The notes under the pieces are model-generated. The model ran no database searches. It worked only from the letters and a program-made list of their open reading frames with translations, and had not been told where the DNA came from. A DNA stretch of 64,000 nt from Rivularia sp. MS3 (GTDB lineage: Bacteria; Cyanobacteriota; Cyanobacteriia; Cyanobacteriales; Nostocaceae): contig JAHCMI010000034.1 in the NCBI GenBank assembly GCA_019192545.1, positions 1-64,000 of the forward strand. Direction: 5' to 3'. Position 1 is the stretch's first letter, and each line of letters opens with the position of its first letter. Below are positions 1 to 8,904 of the stretch, piece by piece. The translations under genes and the position numbers were made by a program.

Positions 1-170
<170 letters not shown>

Positions 171-222
171 TTCAAAATTTGTTTATTTCTCAAATGAGAA
201 TTAAGTAATTAGTTGAGACTGT

Positions 223-250
223 CCCTGCCTTTCGGCAGGGATTTTTATTT
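223..250 (+). terminator. Rho-independent terminator of psbD
   Basis: A perfect 7-bp stem (CCCTGCC / GGCAGGG) with a 4-base loop is followed directly by ATTTTTATTTT. It ends the D2 transcript and separates it from the next unit. Confidence 0.9.
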
Positions 251-310
251 TGATTTTTTTGAATTATTCGCTCTGGCGTTTAGATAAGTAGGCGAACAAA
301 AATATTTACC

Positions 311-335
311 GTCATTGCGAGCGAAGCGAAGCAAT
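311..335. repeat. Short dispersed palindromic repeat
   Basis: CATTGCGAGCGAAGCGAAG followed by CAAT is a short imperfect palindrome (ATTGC...GCAAT) that I recognise as a frequent intergenic repeat in cyanobacteria. No function can be read from it. Confidence 0.5.
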
Positions 336-545
336 AACACTGTGTAATTAATCATGTTGAACTACTTAATTCATCTTCAACTCATCTCTATTCCTGAGTC
401 CGAAAATAAAAATACAAAATTGTCAGATAATTGTGGATATTTGCTTCAAAGTCATGCTATAGTGTTCTTAACATACAAAGAAAGAGCAAATTTCTCTATC
501 TTGTTTGAGATTAAAAGCCGCTTAGGCAACAAGGAGGTGATGCCC

Positions 546-617
546 ATGATAGAAAGTAGTATAAGCATGGGTCATCAAGTTGCAGCAAACCGGCTGTGTG
601 CCGGAGCTGTTCTCTAA
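546..617 (+). CDS. Candidate 23-residue small protein
   Basis: An 11-base perfect match to the anti-Shine-Dalgarno sequence (AAGGAGGTGAT, 531-541) sits in front of an ATG at 546, with 8 bases between AGGAGG and the ATG. The peptide is MIESSISMGHQVAANRLCAG plus AVL, then stop. A strong terminator-like hairpin follows at 719. The frame is open upstream to 354, but the SD points at 546 (or the ATG at 540, which overlaps the SD). The product has no signal peptide or membrane segment and one cysteine. I do not recognise the family. The rare quality of the ribosome site is the main argument that it is translated; it could instead be part of a structured RNA. Confidence 0.5.
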   Translation: MIESSISMGHQVAANRLCAGAVL

Positions 618-718
618 AAATTAATTTGACCTTTTTTAAAGGTTAATTTAATTTAAGCGACGAGGCTGAATTGGAGTTCCTTCCGGCAGTCAGGTTGCAA
701 CTTGAAGACCCGACTAGA

Positions 719-768
719 CCGCTCTTACATTAGGTCATCCGACTTAAGTAAGAGCGGATAGTTTTTTA
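719..768 (+). terminator. Hairpin plus T-run downstream of the small ORF
   Basis: A 10-bp perfect stem, CCGCTCTTAC (719-728) with GTAAGAGCGG (748-757), a 19-base loop, then ATAGTTTTTT. It fits a rho-independent terminator closing a short transcript that would contain the 546 small ORF and about 100 bases of untranslated RNA. Confidence 0.75.
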
Positions 769-993
769 TGGGTTATTTTTGTGCCTTGAGTCTGGTTTTA
801 ATTCTATAGCAGCAATGTTGAGTGCTAAAGAAATTATCCCTACAAAAATGCGATGAAAATACTGAAAAAGCCGAATTTAAGCTCGCGCTTCATGTCTTTC
901 GAGCTAATCTCAGGCTTTGCTGATATCTGCTGATATCCTCGCTATTACCAATTTGCTTGATAAATGAATTTAAATGAGTTGATTAGATATTGA

Positions 994-1893
994 TTAGACT
1001 TGGCTCGAATCACATGTAGGTCTTAAACTAATCAAATCTTCAATATTCCGCTTCATCGTATTGCAAATTGCATTTAGCGGTAAATCGTTATCGTCAAAAC
1101 CGAAAGGATTTTCTATTTCTAATCCAATTGCTTCAATACCAAATAACGTAAAGCTAATAACTCCAGTAATTGGGCCAGTTGCCCATCCCAGATTCTCTAC
1201 CAGCTGAAAAGGTAAGAGTAAGCAATAGAGTAACAATAACTGTTTTAAATGAATAGTGTAAGCGAAAGGTATAGGTGTTTTTAAAATACGTTCGCATACT
1301 CCTAAATTATCTATCATGCTGTTGATTAACTCTTGCATCGCAATTAACTGATAATTATCTAAGCGATCGCGATTACGCTGCTGTTGCAAATAATCTCCAG
1401 TCCAAAAAGCTATTTCCAGAGGAGGGTGATTCATGGTTAGCAATTTTATGTACCTGGATTCAATAATTAACTCTTCTAATTCACTGTTTACAGGTAAAGA
1501 GCGTAAGTGTAATTTAGTTGCTACGGCGAAAGCTACTAGTAAACGTAAAGCTGCAACTTTCTCTTTTCTATCTTCTAATGATTTTTCATCTACAGATACG
1601 ACTATTAATCGTGCCAAATTTCTGACATTATTGATAATATCTCCCCATGCTTTTCGACCTTCCCAAAAACGGTCATAAGCTGTATTTGTGCGAAACACTA
1701 GCAGTAAACCTAAAACAATACTAGGGATAACGCTTCCTAAAATAGGTTGGGATACAGGAAAATCCAAATAATAAAGTATAGAAACAAAGCTACCGAATAA
1801 TGCAAAAAATATTACTCGGTTGTAAATTGTGACGATCACTGTACCCTTGACTTGGAAAGCCAATCGTAACCGTCTGAGTCTCTGCGATGCCAT
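994..1893 (-). CDS. Bestrophin-family anion channel (UPF0187 type)
   Basis: A 299-residue membrane protein. The N-terminus is basic (RLRRLRLAF), followed by hydrophobic segments around residues 25-75 and again near 205-260. The block GLLLVFRTNTAYDRFWEGRK (about 62-81) is the hallmark of the bestrophin/RFP-TM family, with the conserved RTN and W-GR elements. Bestrophins form pentameric chloride or other anion channels; cyanobacterial and plant thylakoid members tune the proton-motive force. Localisation here (plasma or thylakoid membrane) cannot be told. The ATG start gives the usual family length. It stands alone, convergent with nothing and divergent from the porin gene across a 0.6-kb spacer. 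Confidence 0.85.
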   Translation of the reverse strand: MASQRLRRLRLAFQVKGTVIVTIYNRVIFFALFGSFVSILYYLDFPVSQPILGSVIPSIVLGLLLVFRTNTAYDRFWEGRKAWGDIINNVRNLARLIVVSVDEKSLEDRKEKVAALRLLVAFAVATKLHLRSLPVNSELEELIIESRYIKLLTMNHPPLEIAFWTGDYLQQQRNRDRLDNYQLIAMQELINSMIDNLGVCERILKTPIPFAYTIHLKQLLLLYCLLLPFQLVENLGWATGPITGVISFTLFGIEAIGLEIENPFGFDDNDLPLNAICNTMKRNIEDLISLRPTCDSSQV

Positions 1894-2425
1894 ATATGTA
1901 CCCGATTAAATATTAATTTTTGTTTCAAATATAAACATTTAGAGTATAAATTAATATTCGTCAAATGGCGTTATTTTGGCAAAATCGTCAAGCTATGTAA
2001 GTATTTGAAATTTTAAGTGCAGACAAATTGACATTTAATTCCCGAACTGGCTATCTCAACCAATACAAAAAAGAAATTATTTCGTTTAGCAGAGAATTAT
2101 CTATCCAAAAGTAAGATGTCGTTGGTGATTCATTAAGCTAGTTTTGATATGAACTTTTAAATATAAGATTGACTCAGAAGTTGCAAATAAACATAATTGG
2201 GAAATGTCAAGTAAAAAAAGTTAAGTTGCATATCATTAGCTTTTAATGTTTTATCTTAATTGTGTGACAGTTAACGATCTGACCATATAATTGCTTTCTG
2301 TTTTACTTATCTTATAATTAAAGGCTATAAAGGATATGTTTATGCATAAGTTAATTACATCGATTTTTACTTAAATTTAATCGGTTATTAGCTTAGCAAT
2401 AACTAAAATTGTGTGTGGGGTGACT
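1894..2425. other. Divergent AT-rich spacer between bestrophin and porin genes
   Basis: About 530 bases of AT-rich DNA between divergent genes. It must contain both promoters. I could not assign a convincing -10/-35 pair or operator, and no long open frame or RNA gene is visible. Confidence 0.4.
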
Positions 2426-2506
2426 ATGCCTCAATCGCAAGTTTCACTATCTAAGTGGATTGTCGATCAAATTTGCAGCAAAGTAGATTATCCGTGCAAG
2501 GTGTGA
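2426..2506 (+). CDS. Candidate 26-residue leader peptide upstream of the porin
   Basis: ATG at 2426 opens a 26-codon frame (MPQSQVSLSKWIVDQI, then CSKVDYPCKV) that stops at 2504-2506. It is preceded by GTGGGGTG. Its stop codon overlaps the ribosome-binding region of the porin (GTGTGAGGAGAAGAGG), and the porin ATG is 14 bases downstream. This arrangement would couple translation of the two frames. The peptide has two cysteines, and I recognise no family. It may be chance; it is in a different frame from the porin. Confidence 0.35.
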   Translation: MPQSQVSLSKWIVDQICSKVDYPCKV

Positions 2507-2520
2507 GGAGAAGAGGAATA

Positions 2521-4290
2521 ATGTCTAATTTTTTGTGGAAATCCTTGGCATTAAGTCAAGCAGTCTTCGGAGCTTCATTGCTAGTTTCAACAACTGCGAT
2601 CGCTGCTCCTAGTGCGACCGAAACTGAAGCTATTGGAGCCGAAGTATCTGTAGCCGAGAAGTCAGATGAAGCAACATCCGTATTTTCAGCTTCTTTTGAA
2701 TCTCAAGGGAAGCAAACGTTAGCTCAAGCTCAACAAAATGAAGTTAACGTTTTAGAACAAGTAAATCAGTACGGTAGTGAAGGGCAAGAAGATGGAAGCC
2801 AATCTCAGGTAACTTCCGTCTCTCAGTTTTCAGACGTACAGCCTACTGATTGGGCTTTCCAAGCTTTGCAATCTTTGGTAGAACGCTATGGCTGTATAGC
2901 TGGTTATCCTAACGGTACCTATCGTGGTAATCGTGCTTTAACTCGTTATGAATTTGCAGCAGGTTTGAATGCTTGTTTGGATAGAGTTAACGAATTAATA
3001 GCAACTGCGACAGCTGATATTATTACCAGAGAAGATTTGGCAACTTTACAGCGCTTGCAAGAAGAATTTTCTGCGGAACTAGCGACTTTACGCGGACGAG
3101 TAGATGCTCTTGAAGCTCGTACTGCTGAATTGGAAGCCAATCAATTTTCTACAACCACCAAGCTTGCTGGTGAAGCAATTTTTGCTTTAACCGATGCTTT
3201 TGGTGATAGCGTAGACGATAACAACAATACCGTTTTCCAGAATAGAATTCGTTTGGATTTGCAAACCAGCTTTACTGGTAAAGATGTTTTGCATACCCGC
3301 TTAGCTACTGGTAATGCCCAGCGTTTAAATACAACCGGCGATGTTTTTGACGGTACTAATTTCCAAACATTTAACCTAACTGGTGACCCAAGTAATAGCA
3401 ATGACGTTACTTTAGATTGGTTAGCTTACTATACCAATCTAGGTCCAGCACAACTTTATGTTGCTGCTACCGGTGGTATTCACAGCGATTATGCAGCTAC
3501 CGTTAATCCTTACTTCGAGGATTACGACGGTGGTAATGGTGCCTTGTCTACTTTCGCTTCTGAAAGCCCCATTTACCGCATCGGTGGTGGTGCAGGTGCG
3601 GCGCTGAATATCAAGTTTGGTGGAGGTAGCGGAATTTTACGTCCTAGCTCTTTGACTGTTGGTTACTTAGGTTCCGAACCAAGCGATCCAGGTATTGGTT
3701 CGGGTATATTCAACGGTAACTACGCAGCACTCGGACAATTGAACTTTAATGTTAATAGCCGCATTGCGTTAGCAGCAACTTACGTTCACGGTTATCACGG
3801 CGCTGGTAGTGCCTTGTTTGATGCTGGTGGATTCGGAGGTGCAAACGTTCCTGTAGTTGGTACCGCACAAGCAAACTTAATTGAAAACCCGGCTTCTAGT
3901 AATTCTTACGGTTTGGCTGCTGCAATCAGACCTAGCAATAAGTTTTCAGTTAGCGGTTTCGTTTCTTATCACGATGTTACCCAATTAGGTAGTGATAATG
4001 ACTATGAAGCTTGGAGTTGGGGTGCTGGTGTAGCTCTACCTGACTTTGGTGGAAGAGGTAATGTTTTAGGTATCTTCGCCGGTGCTCAACCTTATTCTAT
4101 TAATAGAAATTTAACCGGACGTTCTACTGAAGACAGTGATATTCCTTATCACATCGAAGGATTCTATAAGTACCGGGTAAATGATAATGTTTCTATTACA
4201 CCGGGCGTTATTTATCAGACTTCTTCAGGACAAAATGATGATAGCGATGATGCATTCATTGGTACTCTTAGAACAACCTTTACGTTCTAG
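2521..4290 (+). CDS. SLH-domain OprB-family outer-membrane porin
   Basis: The 589-residue product has a signal peptide (hydrophobic to about residue 26, AIA-APS cleavage near 29). A low-complexity Gln/Glu-rich linker follows, then an SLH domain at about 103-162 (FSDVQPTDWAFQALQSLVER, GYPNGTYRG, LTRYEFAAGL) and a coiled coil at about 170-205. The rest, to residue 589, is a beta-rich OprB barrel that ends in Phe (TLRTTFTF). Such proteins are the major outer-membrane channels of cyanobacteria, used for small solutes and in some cases iron; the SLH part anchors to the cell-wall polymer. I chose the ATG at 2521 because GAGGAGAAGAGGAAT lies just before it and the signal peptide starts there; the frame is open 66 bases further up. 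A strong terminator follows. Confidence 0.93.
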   Translation: MSNFLWKSLALSQAVFGASLLVSTTAIAAPSATETEAIGAEVSVAEKSDEATSVFSASFESQGKQTLAQAQQNEVNVLEQVNQYGSEGQEDGSQSQVTSVSQFSDVQPTDWAFQALQSLVERYGCIAGYPNGTYRGNRALTRYEFAAGLNACLDRVNELIATATADIITREDLATLQRLQEEFSAELATLRGRVDALEARTAELEANQFSTTTKLAGEAIFALTDAFGDSVDDNNNTVFQNRIRLDLQTSFTGKDVLHTRLATGNAQRLNTTGDVFDGTNFQTFNLTGDPSNSNDVTLDWLAYYTNLGPAQLYVAATGGIHSDYAATVNPYFEDYDGGNGALSTFASESPIYRIGGGAGAALNIKFGGGSGILRPSSLTVGYLGSEPSDPGIGSGIFNGNYAALGQLNFNVNSRIALAATYVHGYHGAGSALFDAGGFGGANVPVVGTAQANLIENPASSNSYGLAAAIRPSNKFSVSGFVSYHDVTQLGSDNDYEAWSWGAGVALPDFGGRGNVLGIFAGAQPYSINRNLTGRSTEDSDIPYHIEGFYKYRVNDNVSITPGVIYQTSSGQNDDSDDAFIGTLRTTFTF

Positions 4291-4321
4291 ACGATTAAGA
4301 ACAATCTAACGAATTGGTAAG

Positions 4322-4359
4322 TTGCTCCCCGTTTGCAAAGCGGGGAGCAATTTATTTTA
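4322..4359 (+). terminator. Terminator of the porin gene
   Basis: A perfect 10-bp stem, TTGCTCCCCG with CGGGGAGCAA, a 9-base loop, then TTTATTTTA. Confidence 0.92.
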
Positions 4360-4773
4360 AAGGCAAATAAGCAAACCCCGGTGGAGAACCGGAGTATACT
4401 AAAGAGAGTTAGGAGTTATGTAAATAAGAATTTGATATTGGTAATTAGCTTGCTGCGGACTGCAAGTCCCCGCCTAATAGCAAAAGTCATATAAATATGA
4501 CTGAAATAAAAGCCATCAAAATTACTGTAATATTTAACTCCTTATTACTTATGAGACAGACCAGTAGTATTCAATTTCGTTAAAACTGACGGGTTATGAA
4601 AAGCCTCTGGGAGCAGAGGAAGCAGGTGGAGAAAACCATTTTAAGTAAAAATAAACCTATCAAAACTAATGATTTGGACTACTATAAATCAGATGAAGAA
4701 GTATTTTCAAAACTTTTAATATTACCACTCCTAACTCCTAACTCCCAATCCTAAACTTTTATCAAAACAGCTT
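4360..4773. other. Spacer upstream of the Rrf2 regulator
   Basis: A 414-base stretch with no convincing gene. It contains a small hairpin (CCTCTGGGAGCAGAGG near 4605) and a short run of CTAACTC-type heptamers (about 4730-4755) just before the regulator. No known riboswitch fold could be matched by eye. Confidence 0.4.
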
Positions 4774-5214
4774 GTGGAACTATCGTGTAAATCAGAATAT
4801 GCAATTTTGGCGTTATTAGAATTAGCAACCCATTATCAAAAAGGGGAGCCACTACAAATTCGGCAAATTGCAGCTAAACAAAATATACCAGACCGCTATT
4901 TGGAACAACTGCTGGCAACATTAAGACGTGGTGGACTGGTTAAAAGTCAACGTGGTTCTAAAGGTGGCTATTTCTTGACGCGAGAACCTTGGAAAATTAC
5001 TTTATTTGATATTTTTGTATGTGTGGAAGGGCTTGACAAATTACAAAACTGTGAAGAGGATAGTAAACCTAAAACTTCTGATAGTGCTGTTGTAGAAGAT
5101 ATTTGGGAAGAAGCACGTCAAGCTGCTAATTCGGTATTGCAAAAATATACGCTTTTAAATTTATGTGAAAAGCGAGACTCCCACAAGCATTTGGATATTA
5201 TGTATTACATTTAA
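4774..5214 (+). CDS. Rrf2-family transcriptional regulator
   Basis: A 146-residue protein beginning MELSCKSEYAILALLELA, the typical Rrf2 N-terminus, with a winged helix-turn-helix over about 1-80 (IRQIAAKQNIPDRYLEQLLA; RGSKGGYFL wing). The family includes IscR, NsrR, RsrR and CymR. The three-cysteine Fe-S cluster motif of IscR/NsrR is not present as a cluster: the cysteines at about 5, 87, 93 and 130 are scattered. It may therefore work without a cluster, like CymR, which controls cysteine metabolism. Its position directly in front of cysteine synthase supports a CymR-like role, but that is inference. The start is GTG; no strong SD is visible. Confidence 0.88.
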   Translation: MELSCKSEYAILALLELATHYQKGEPLQIRQIAAKQNIPDRYLEQLLATLRRGGLVKSQRGSKGGYFLTREPWKITLFDIFVCVEGLDKLQNCEEDSKPKTSDSAVVEDIWEEARQAANSVLQKYTLLNLCEKRDSHKHLDIMYYI

Positions 5215-5397
5215 GAATTGGGCATAGAGCAAGGTATATATATTAAGTTAGTTATTTAAGGTTTGGTTATATGTTTTATCTAAATGTAAGTTAAAAGTAT
5301 AAAAATCAAACGGTCTAAAATTATTTCATGGAGCATTCGTATATTCCCTATCTAATGCCCTATGCCCCATGCCTTATTCCCTACTCCCGATCAAAAA

Positions 5398-6372
5398 ATG
5401 CGTATTGCTCGTAATATTACAGAACTTGTCGGTCGTACTCCATTAGTTCAACTCAACCGTATACCACAAGCAGAAGGTTGTGTGGCGAGAATTGTCATGA
5501 AGCTCGAAAGTATGAACCCAGCAGCATCAGTCAAAGATAGAATTGGCGCTAATATGATTGATGCAGCAGAAAAAGAAGGTTTAATTACTCCCGGAAAAAC
5601 GCTATTAGTAGAACCGACTTCTGGAAACACAGGAATAGCCTTAGCAATGGTTGCCGCAGCTAAAGGCTATCAACTGGTATTGACAATGCCCGATACTATG
5701 AGTTGCGAGCGCAGAGCCATGTTGCGGGCTTACGGGGCTGAACTAAGATTAACGCCCGGAATTAAAGGCATGAATGGAGCAATTTTGCAGGCACAAAAAA
5801 TTGTTGACACTACTCCTCATGCGTATATGTTGCAACAATTTAGAAATCCAGCTAATGCGAAAATACACAGAGATACAACTGCTGAGGAAATATGGCAGGA
5901 TACAGATGGTCAAGTAGATATGATTGTTGCTGGCATAGGTACCGGAGGAACAATAACCGGTATAAGTGAAGTCATTAAAACACGCAAGCAAAATTTTCAG
6001 GCGATCGCCGTTGAGCCAGCTTCAAGTCCAGTGTTGTCTGGAGGAAGACCGGGGCCTCACAAAATACAAGGAATTGGTGCGGGGTTTGTTCCTCAGATAT
6101 TGAAAGTGGACTTGATTGACGAAGTAATTACCGTTACCGATAGTCAGGCGATTGCATACGGAAGAAGGCTGGCTCGGGAAGAAGGCTTATTGTCAGGGAT
6201 TTCCACAGGGGCAGCTTTGTGTGCAGCAATTCAGGTCGCTAAGCGTCCGGAAAATCAAGGACGGTTAATTGTATTAATTCAGCCTAGCTTTGGAGAAAGA
6301 TATTTAAGTACACCGCTGTTCCAAGATTTGGAAGTTAAGCCGGTTAATAGCATTAGCCGTCCTATAAATTGA
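5398..6372 (+). CDS. cysK: Cysteine synthase (O-acetylserine sulfhydrylase)
   Basis: A 324-residue PLP enzyme of the fold-type II family that makes cysteine from O-acetylserine and sulfide in the cytosol. The PLP lysine is K46 in [11 protein letters not shown]. The substrate loop [12 protein letters not shown], the phosphate-cup GTGGTITG, and the C-terminal GISTGAA are all present. The start was taken at 5398 ([20 protein letters not shown]), where family members usually start. The frame is open to an ATG at 5362, but that stretch is made of the intergenic heptamer repeat (CCCTATGCCCCATGCC). The next gene begins 4 bases after its stop, so the two are one transcript. Confidence 0.94.
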   Translation: MRIARNITELVGRTPLVQLNRIPQAEGCVARIVMKLESMNPAASVKDRIGANMIDAAEKEGLITPGKTLLVEPTSGNTGIALAMVAAAKGYQLVLTMPDTMSCERRAMLRAYGAELRLTPGIKGMNGAILQAQKIVDTTPHAYMLQQFRNPANAKIHRDTTAEEIWQDTDGQVDMIVAGIGTGGTITGISEVIKTRKQNFQAIAVEPASSPVLSGGRPGPHKIQGIGAGFVPQILKVDLIDEVITVTDSQAIAYGRRLAREEGLLSGISTGAALCAAIQVAKRPENQGRLIVLIQPSFGERYLSTPLFQDLEVKPVNSISRPIN

Positions 6373-6376
6373 AGTA

Positions 6377-7075
6377 ATGTCACAATCCAATCACTACTCC
6401 ATTCTCAATGTAGACAGAAATGCAAGCCAAGCGGAGATAAAGCAGGCTTATCGTCGCTTGGTTAAACTGTTTCATCCAGATGTGAATCAGGAAGCAGAGG
6501 ATAAAGAGCAGATTATTCGTATTAATGCTGCTTATGAAGTTTTAGGTGATATTAAAAGTCGTCAGTCTTATGACAGACAACTCCATTACAGCTTTGAGAA
6601 AAATAGTACTGAAAGACAGCAGCGGACTCAAACAGCACAACAACAATATAAAAAGAGACGTAAGACGGGGCGGAATGCTGACGAACGAATAGAAGAATGG
6701 TTACGCTTCGTTTATCAGCCAGTTAATCGCTTTGTGTATGATATTCTTAATTCTTGGGAGGAGCAAATAGAAAAATTAGCAGCAGACCCTTTCGATGACG
6801 AACTTTTAGAAGAATTTCAAAACTATTTGCAAGATTGTAAAAAAGACCTGAAGCAGGCACAAACTATTTTTAGTTCCTTACCCAATCCGCCTAGTTTAGC
6901 GCGAGCTGCGGCTCATTTCTACTACACATTGAATCAAATTGATGATGGTTTGGGAGAGTTAGAATATTTTCCTCTCAACTATGATGAAAGTTATCTGCAC
7001 GCCGGACAAGAAATGTTTCTGATTGCAACTCAGCTATACTACGAAGCACAAGATTCGATGGGCGCATACAAATAA
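6377..7075 (+). CDS. J-domain (DnaJ-like) protein
   Basis: A 232-residue protein with an N-terminal J domain (about 5-70, HPD at 33-35, YEVLGDIKSRQSYD), a basic Gln/Arg-rich linker (about 75-105) and an alpha-helical C-terminal part of about 125 residues. There is no G/F region, zinc finger or client-binding domain, so it is a type III J protein. It should recruit an Hsp70 (DnaK) through the HPD loop. It starts 4 bases after cysK and is surely cotranscribed. The C-terminal part is not recognised and may choose the client; whether CysK is that client cannot be said. Confidence 0.87.
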   Translation: MSQSNHYSILNVDRNASQAEIKQAYRRLVKLFHPDVNQEAEDKEQIIRINAAYEVLGDIKSRQSYDRQLHYSFEKNSTERQQRTQTAQQQYKKRRKTGRNADERIEEWLRFVYQPVNRFVYDILNSWEEQIEKLAADPFDDELLEEFQNYLQDCKKDLKQAQTIFSSLPNPPSLARAAAHFYYTLNQIDDGLGELEYFPLNYDESYLHAGQEMFLIATQLYYEAQDSMGAYK

Positions 7076-7593
7076 ATTTATGTAATTTATTGATTGATGA
7101 TAGTTCTTGTGTTCGTATTCATCTTGTTTTTATCAAACTAAACTCTCAAAAATTTAATAGTGGTATCATATTTAGAGAATTATTTTAGTATAAAGAAATT
7201 CAAAAAATATTTTTTATTTATAAAGTTTTTGTTACATGTTTATATATTATTTTTTTTAAACATTGTAAGATAATTGTTTGTTTAAATATTATTGAGACTT
7301 ATTTGTAGAAATATACAGAAAATTATAGCTGAGTAGCGTATTCTTAATGATTGTTACGAAAAGTCTGATTCAGGATATACTATTTAATCTACTTGTTAAT
7401 CTACTTGTAATAAAAATATAGACCGGGAAACGCCGTTCACCGCAGGCTCCGTCGTTGCACGGCGGAGTAACGGTGACTTGAGCTAATTTTGTCGAAAAAA
7501 TATTACAAAAAAACTATAAAACTGCGATCGCGCTTGTTAAATTGACAACGTCGGGAATTTTTTAATTCAGAAAGATATTCAATAGCGAATAAG
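7076..7593. repeat. AT-rich spacer with an imperfect palindrome (7433-7479)
   Basis: A 518-base spacer without a gene. At 7433-7479 lies a GC-rich nested hairpin: CACCG pairs with CGGTG outside, and GGCTCCGTCG faces CGGCGGAG inside. It stands out from the very AT-rich surroundings and resembles a small mobile palindrome or a terminator without a clean T-run. The remainder shows nothing else I can support. Confidence 0.45.
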
Positions 7594-8814
7594 ATGAAAA
7601 CAAAAGAAAATCTGATTTTAATTATTGACGATAAAATTGACAATTTAGAGATACTACTTGATGTTATGCAAATGCATGGACATGAAGTGTTAGTTGCTGA
7701 TAGCGGCGAAAGTGCATTAAATAAACTCAAAAATAGTTTACCTGCCTTGATTTTATTAGATGTTATGATGCCGTCAATGGACGGGTTTGAAGTCTGTAGG
7801 CGGTTAAAATCTGACGATAGAACTAAAGATATTCCAGTTATTTTTATGACTGCTCTGACAAATACGGCAGACAAAATCAAAGGATTTAAGCTTGGAGCAG
7901 TAGATTATATCACTAAACCATTTCAGCAAGAAGAAGTACTAGCAAGAGTTAACGTACAGTTGAAATTGCAAGACTTAAATCAGCAATTACAAAAATCGCA
8001 ATTTCAGTTAATGCAAGCTGAAAAAATTTCTTCTTTGGGACAGTTAGTTGCTGGTATCGCTCATGAAGTGAAGAATCCCGTTAGTTTTATTGCTGGAAAT
8101 TTGGAACATACCGAAAACTATACTCAAGAATTAGTTGATTTATTAAAGCTATATCAAAAGTATTTACAAAATACTCCTGAAGAAATTAATCATAAAATTG
8201 ATGCAATAGATTTAGATTTTCTTTTAGAAGATTTACCTAAAATGATTGCCTCTATGAATGTAGGTATTGAGCGAATTAGCGATATTATGCAGTCATTACG
8301 TAATTTTTCTCGTAAAGACGCTACAGTTAAAAAATATGCTGATATTCATCAAGGAATTGATACGACTTTGATGATTTTGTCTCATCGTTTGAAAGCTAAC
8401 GAAATTCATCCTAGAATTGAAGTTATCAAAGAATACGATGATTTACCTCAAATTGAATGCTTTCCAGGACAACTCAATCAGGTATTCATGAATTTACTTG
8501 CAAATGCTATTGACGTATTTGAAGATAAAGCACAAGAAGATGAATCTTTTATTCCTCAGATTAATATTAGTACAGAATTAATCAATAATAATAAGGTTAA
8601 AATTGTAATTTCTGATAACGGTTATGGCATGAGTGAGGAAGTACGAAATAATTTATTTAGTACTTTTTTTACTACTAAACCTGAAGGAAAAGGTACTGGT
8701 TTAGGGCTTTCAATCAGCTATAAAATTATTACGGAAACTCATGGTGGAACTTTGGAGTGTCTTTCTTGTGAAGGTAAAGGCACGCGGTTTGTGATTCAGA
8801 TTCCTATACAGTAA
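7594..8814 (+). CDS. Hybrid response regulator-histidine kinase
   Basis: A 406-residue cytosolic protein with an N-terminal receiver domain (about 6-122; acidic pair D12/D13, phospho-acceptor D56 in LLDVMMP, K108) and a C-terminal kinase. The phosphorylated histidine should be H157 in GIAHEVKNP; the ATPase lobe shows the N box (NQVFMNLLANAID), DNGYGM and GTGLGLSIS. The order REC-HK without any sensor domain is common in cyanobacteria, where such proteins take a phosphate from a partner and alter the kinase. A short coiled linker (about 123-145) joins the parts. No partner gene is next to it and the signal is unknown. The start has no clear SD; ATG at 7594 gives a complete receiver domain. Confidence 0.9.
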   Translation: MKTKENLILIIDDKIDNLEILLDVMQMHGHEVLVADSGESALNKLKNSLPALILLDVMMPSMDGFEVCRRLKSDDRTKDIPVIFMTALTNTADKIKGFKLGAVDYITKPFQQEEVLARVNVQLKLQDLNQQLQKSQFQLMQAEKISSLGQLVAGIAHEVKNPVSFIAGNLEHTENYTQELVDLLKLYQKYLQNTPEEINHKIDAIDLDFLLEDLPKMIASMNVGIERISDIMQSLRNFSRKDATVKKYADIHQGIDTTLMILSHRLKANEIHPRIEVIKEYDDLPQIECFPGQLNQVFMNLLANAIDVFEDKAQEDESFIPQINISTELINNNKVKIVISDNGYGMSEEVRNNLFSTFFTTKPEGKGTGLGLSISYKIITETHGGTLECLSCEGKGTRFVIQIPIQ

Positions 8815-8904
8815 TTCTAAGCTGCCCGCACTTGTTACAGGATTTAGTTTATGCTGGAAGCAGTCAAACGTTAAGAAATCTTAAATTCTGCTTTCTAGAT
8901 GCTC

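Noticed and set aside
354-545. Upstream extension of the small frame to 354
   Set aside because: The strong SD sits at 531-541, inside this extension, so translation should begin at 546 (or 540), not at 354.
4560-4650. Possible riboswitch before the Rrf2 gene
   Set aside because: The hairpin and the GGGTTATGAAAAGCC-like text do not match cobalamin, SAM or other known consensus; a covariance search would be needed.
5362-5397. Earlier ATG for cysK
   Set aside because: The added 12 residues are encoded by an intergenic heptamer-like repeat and are not part of the family's N-terminus.
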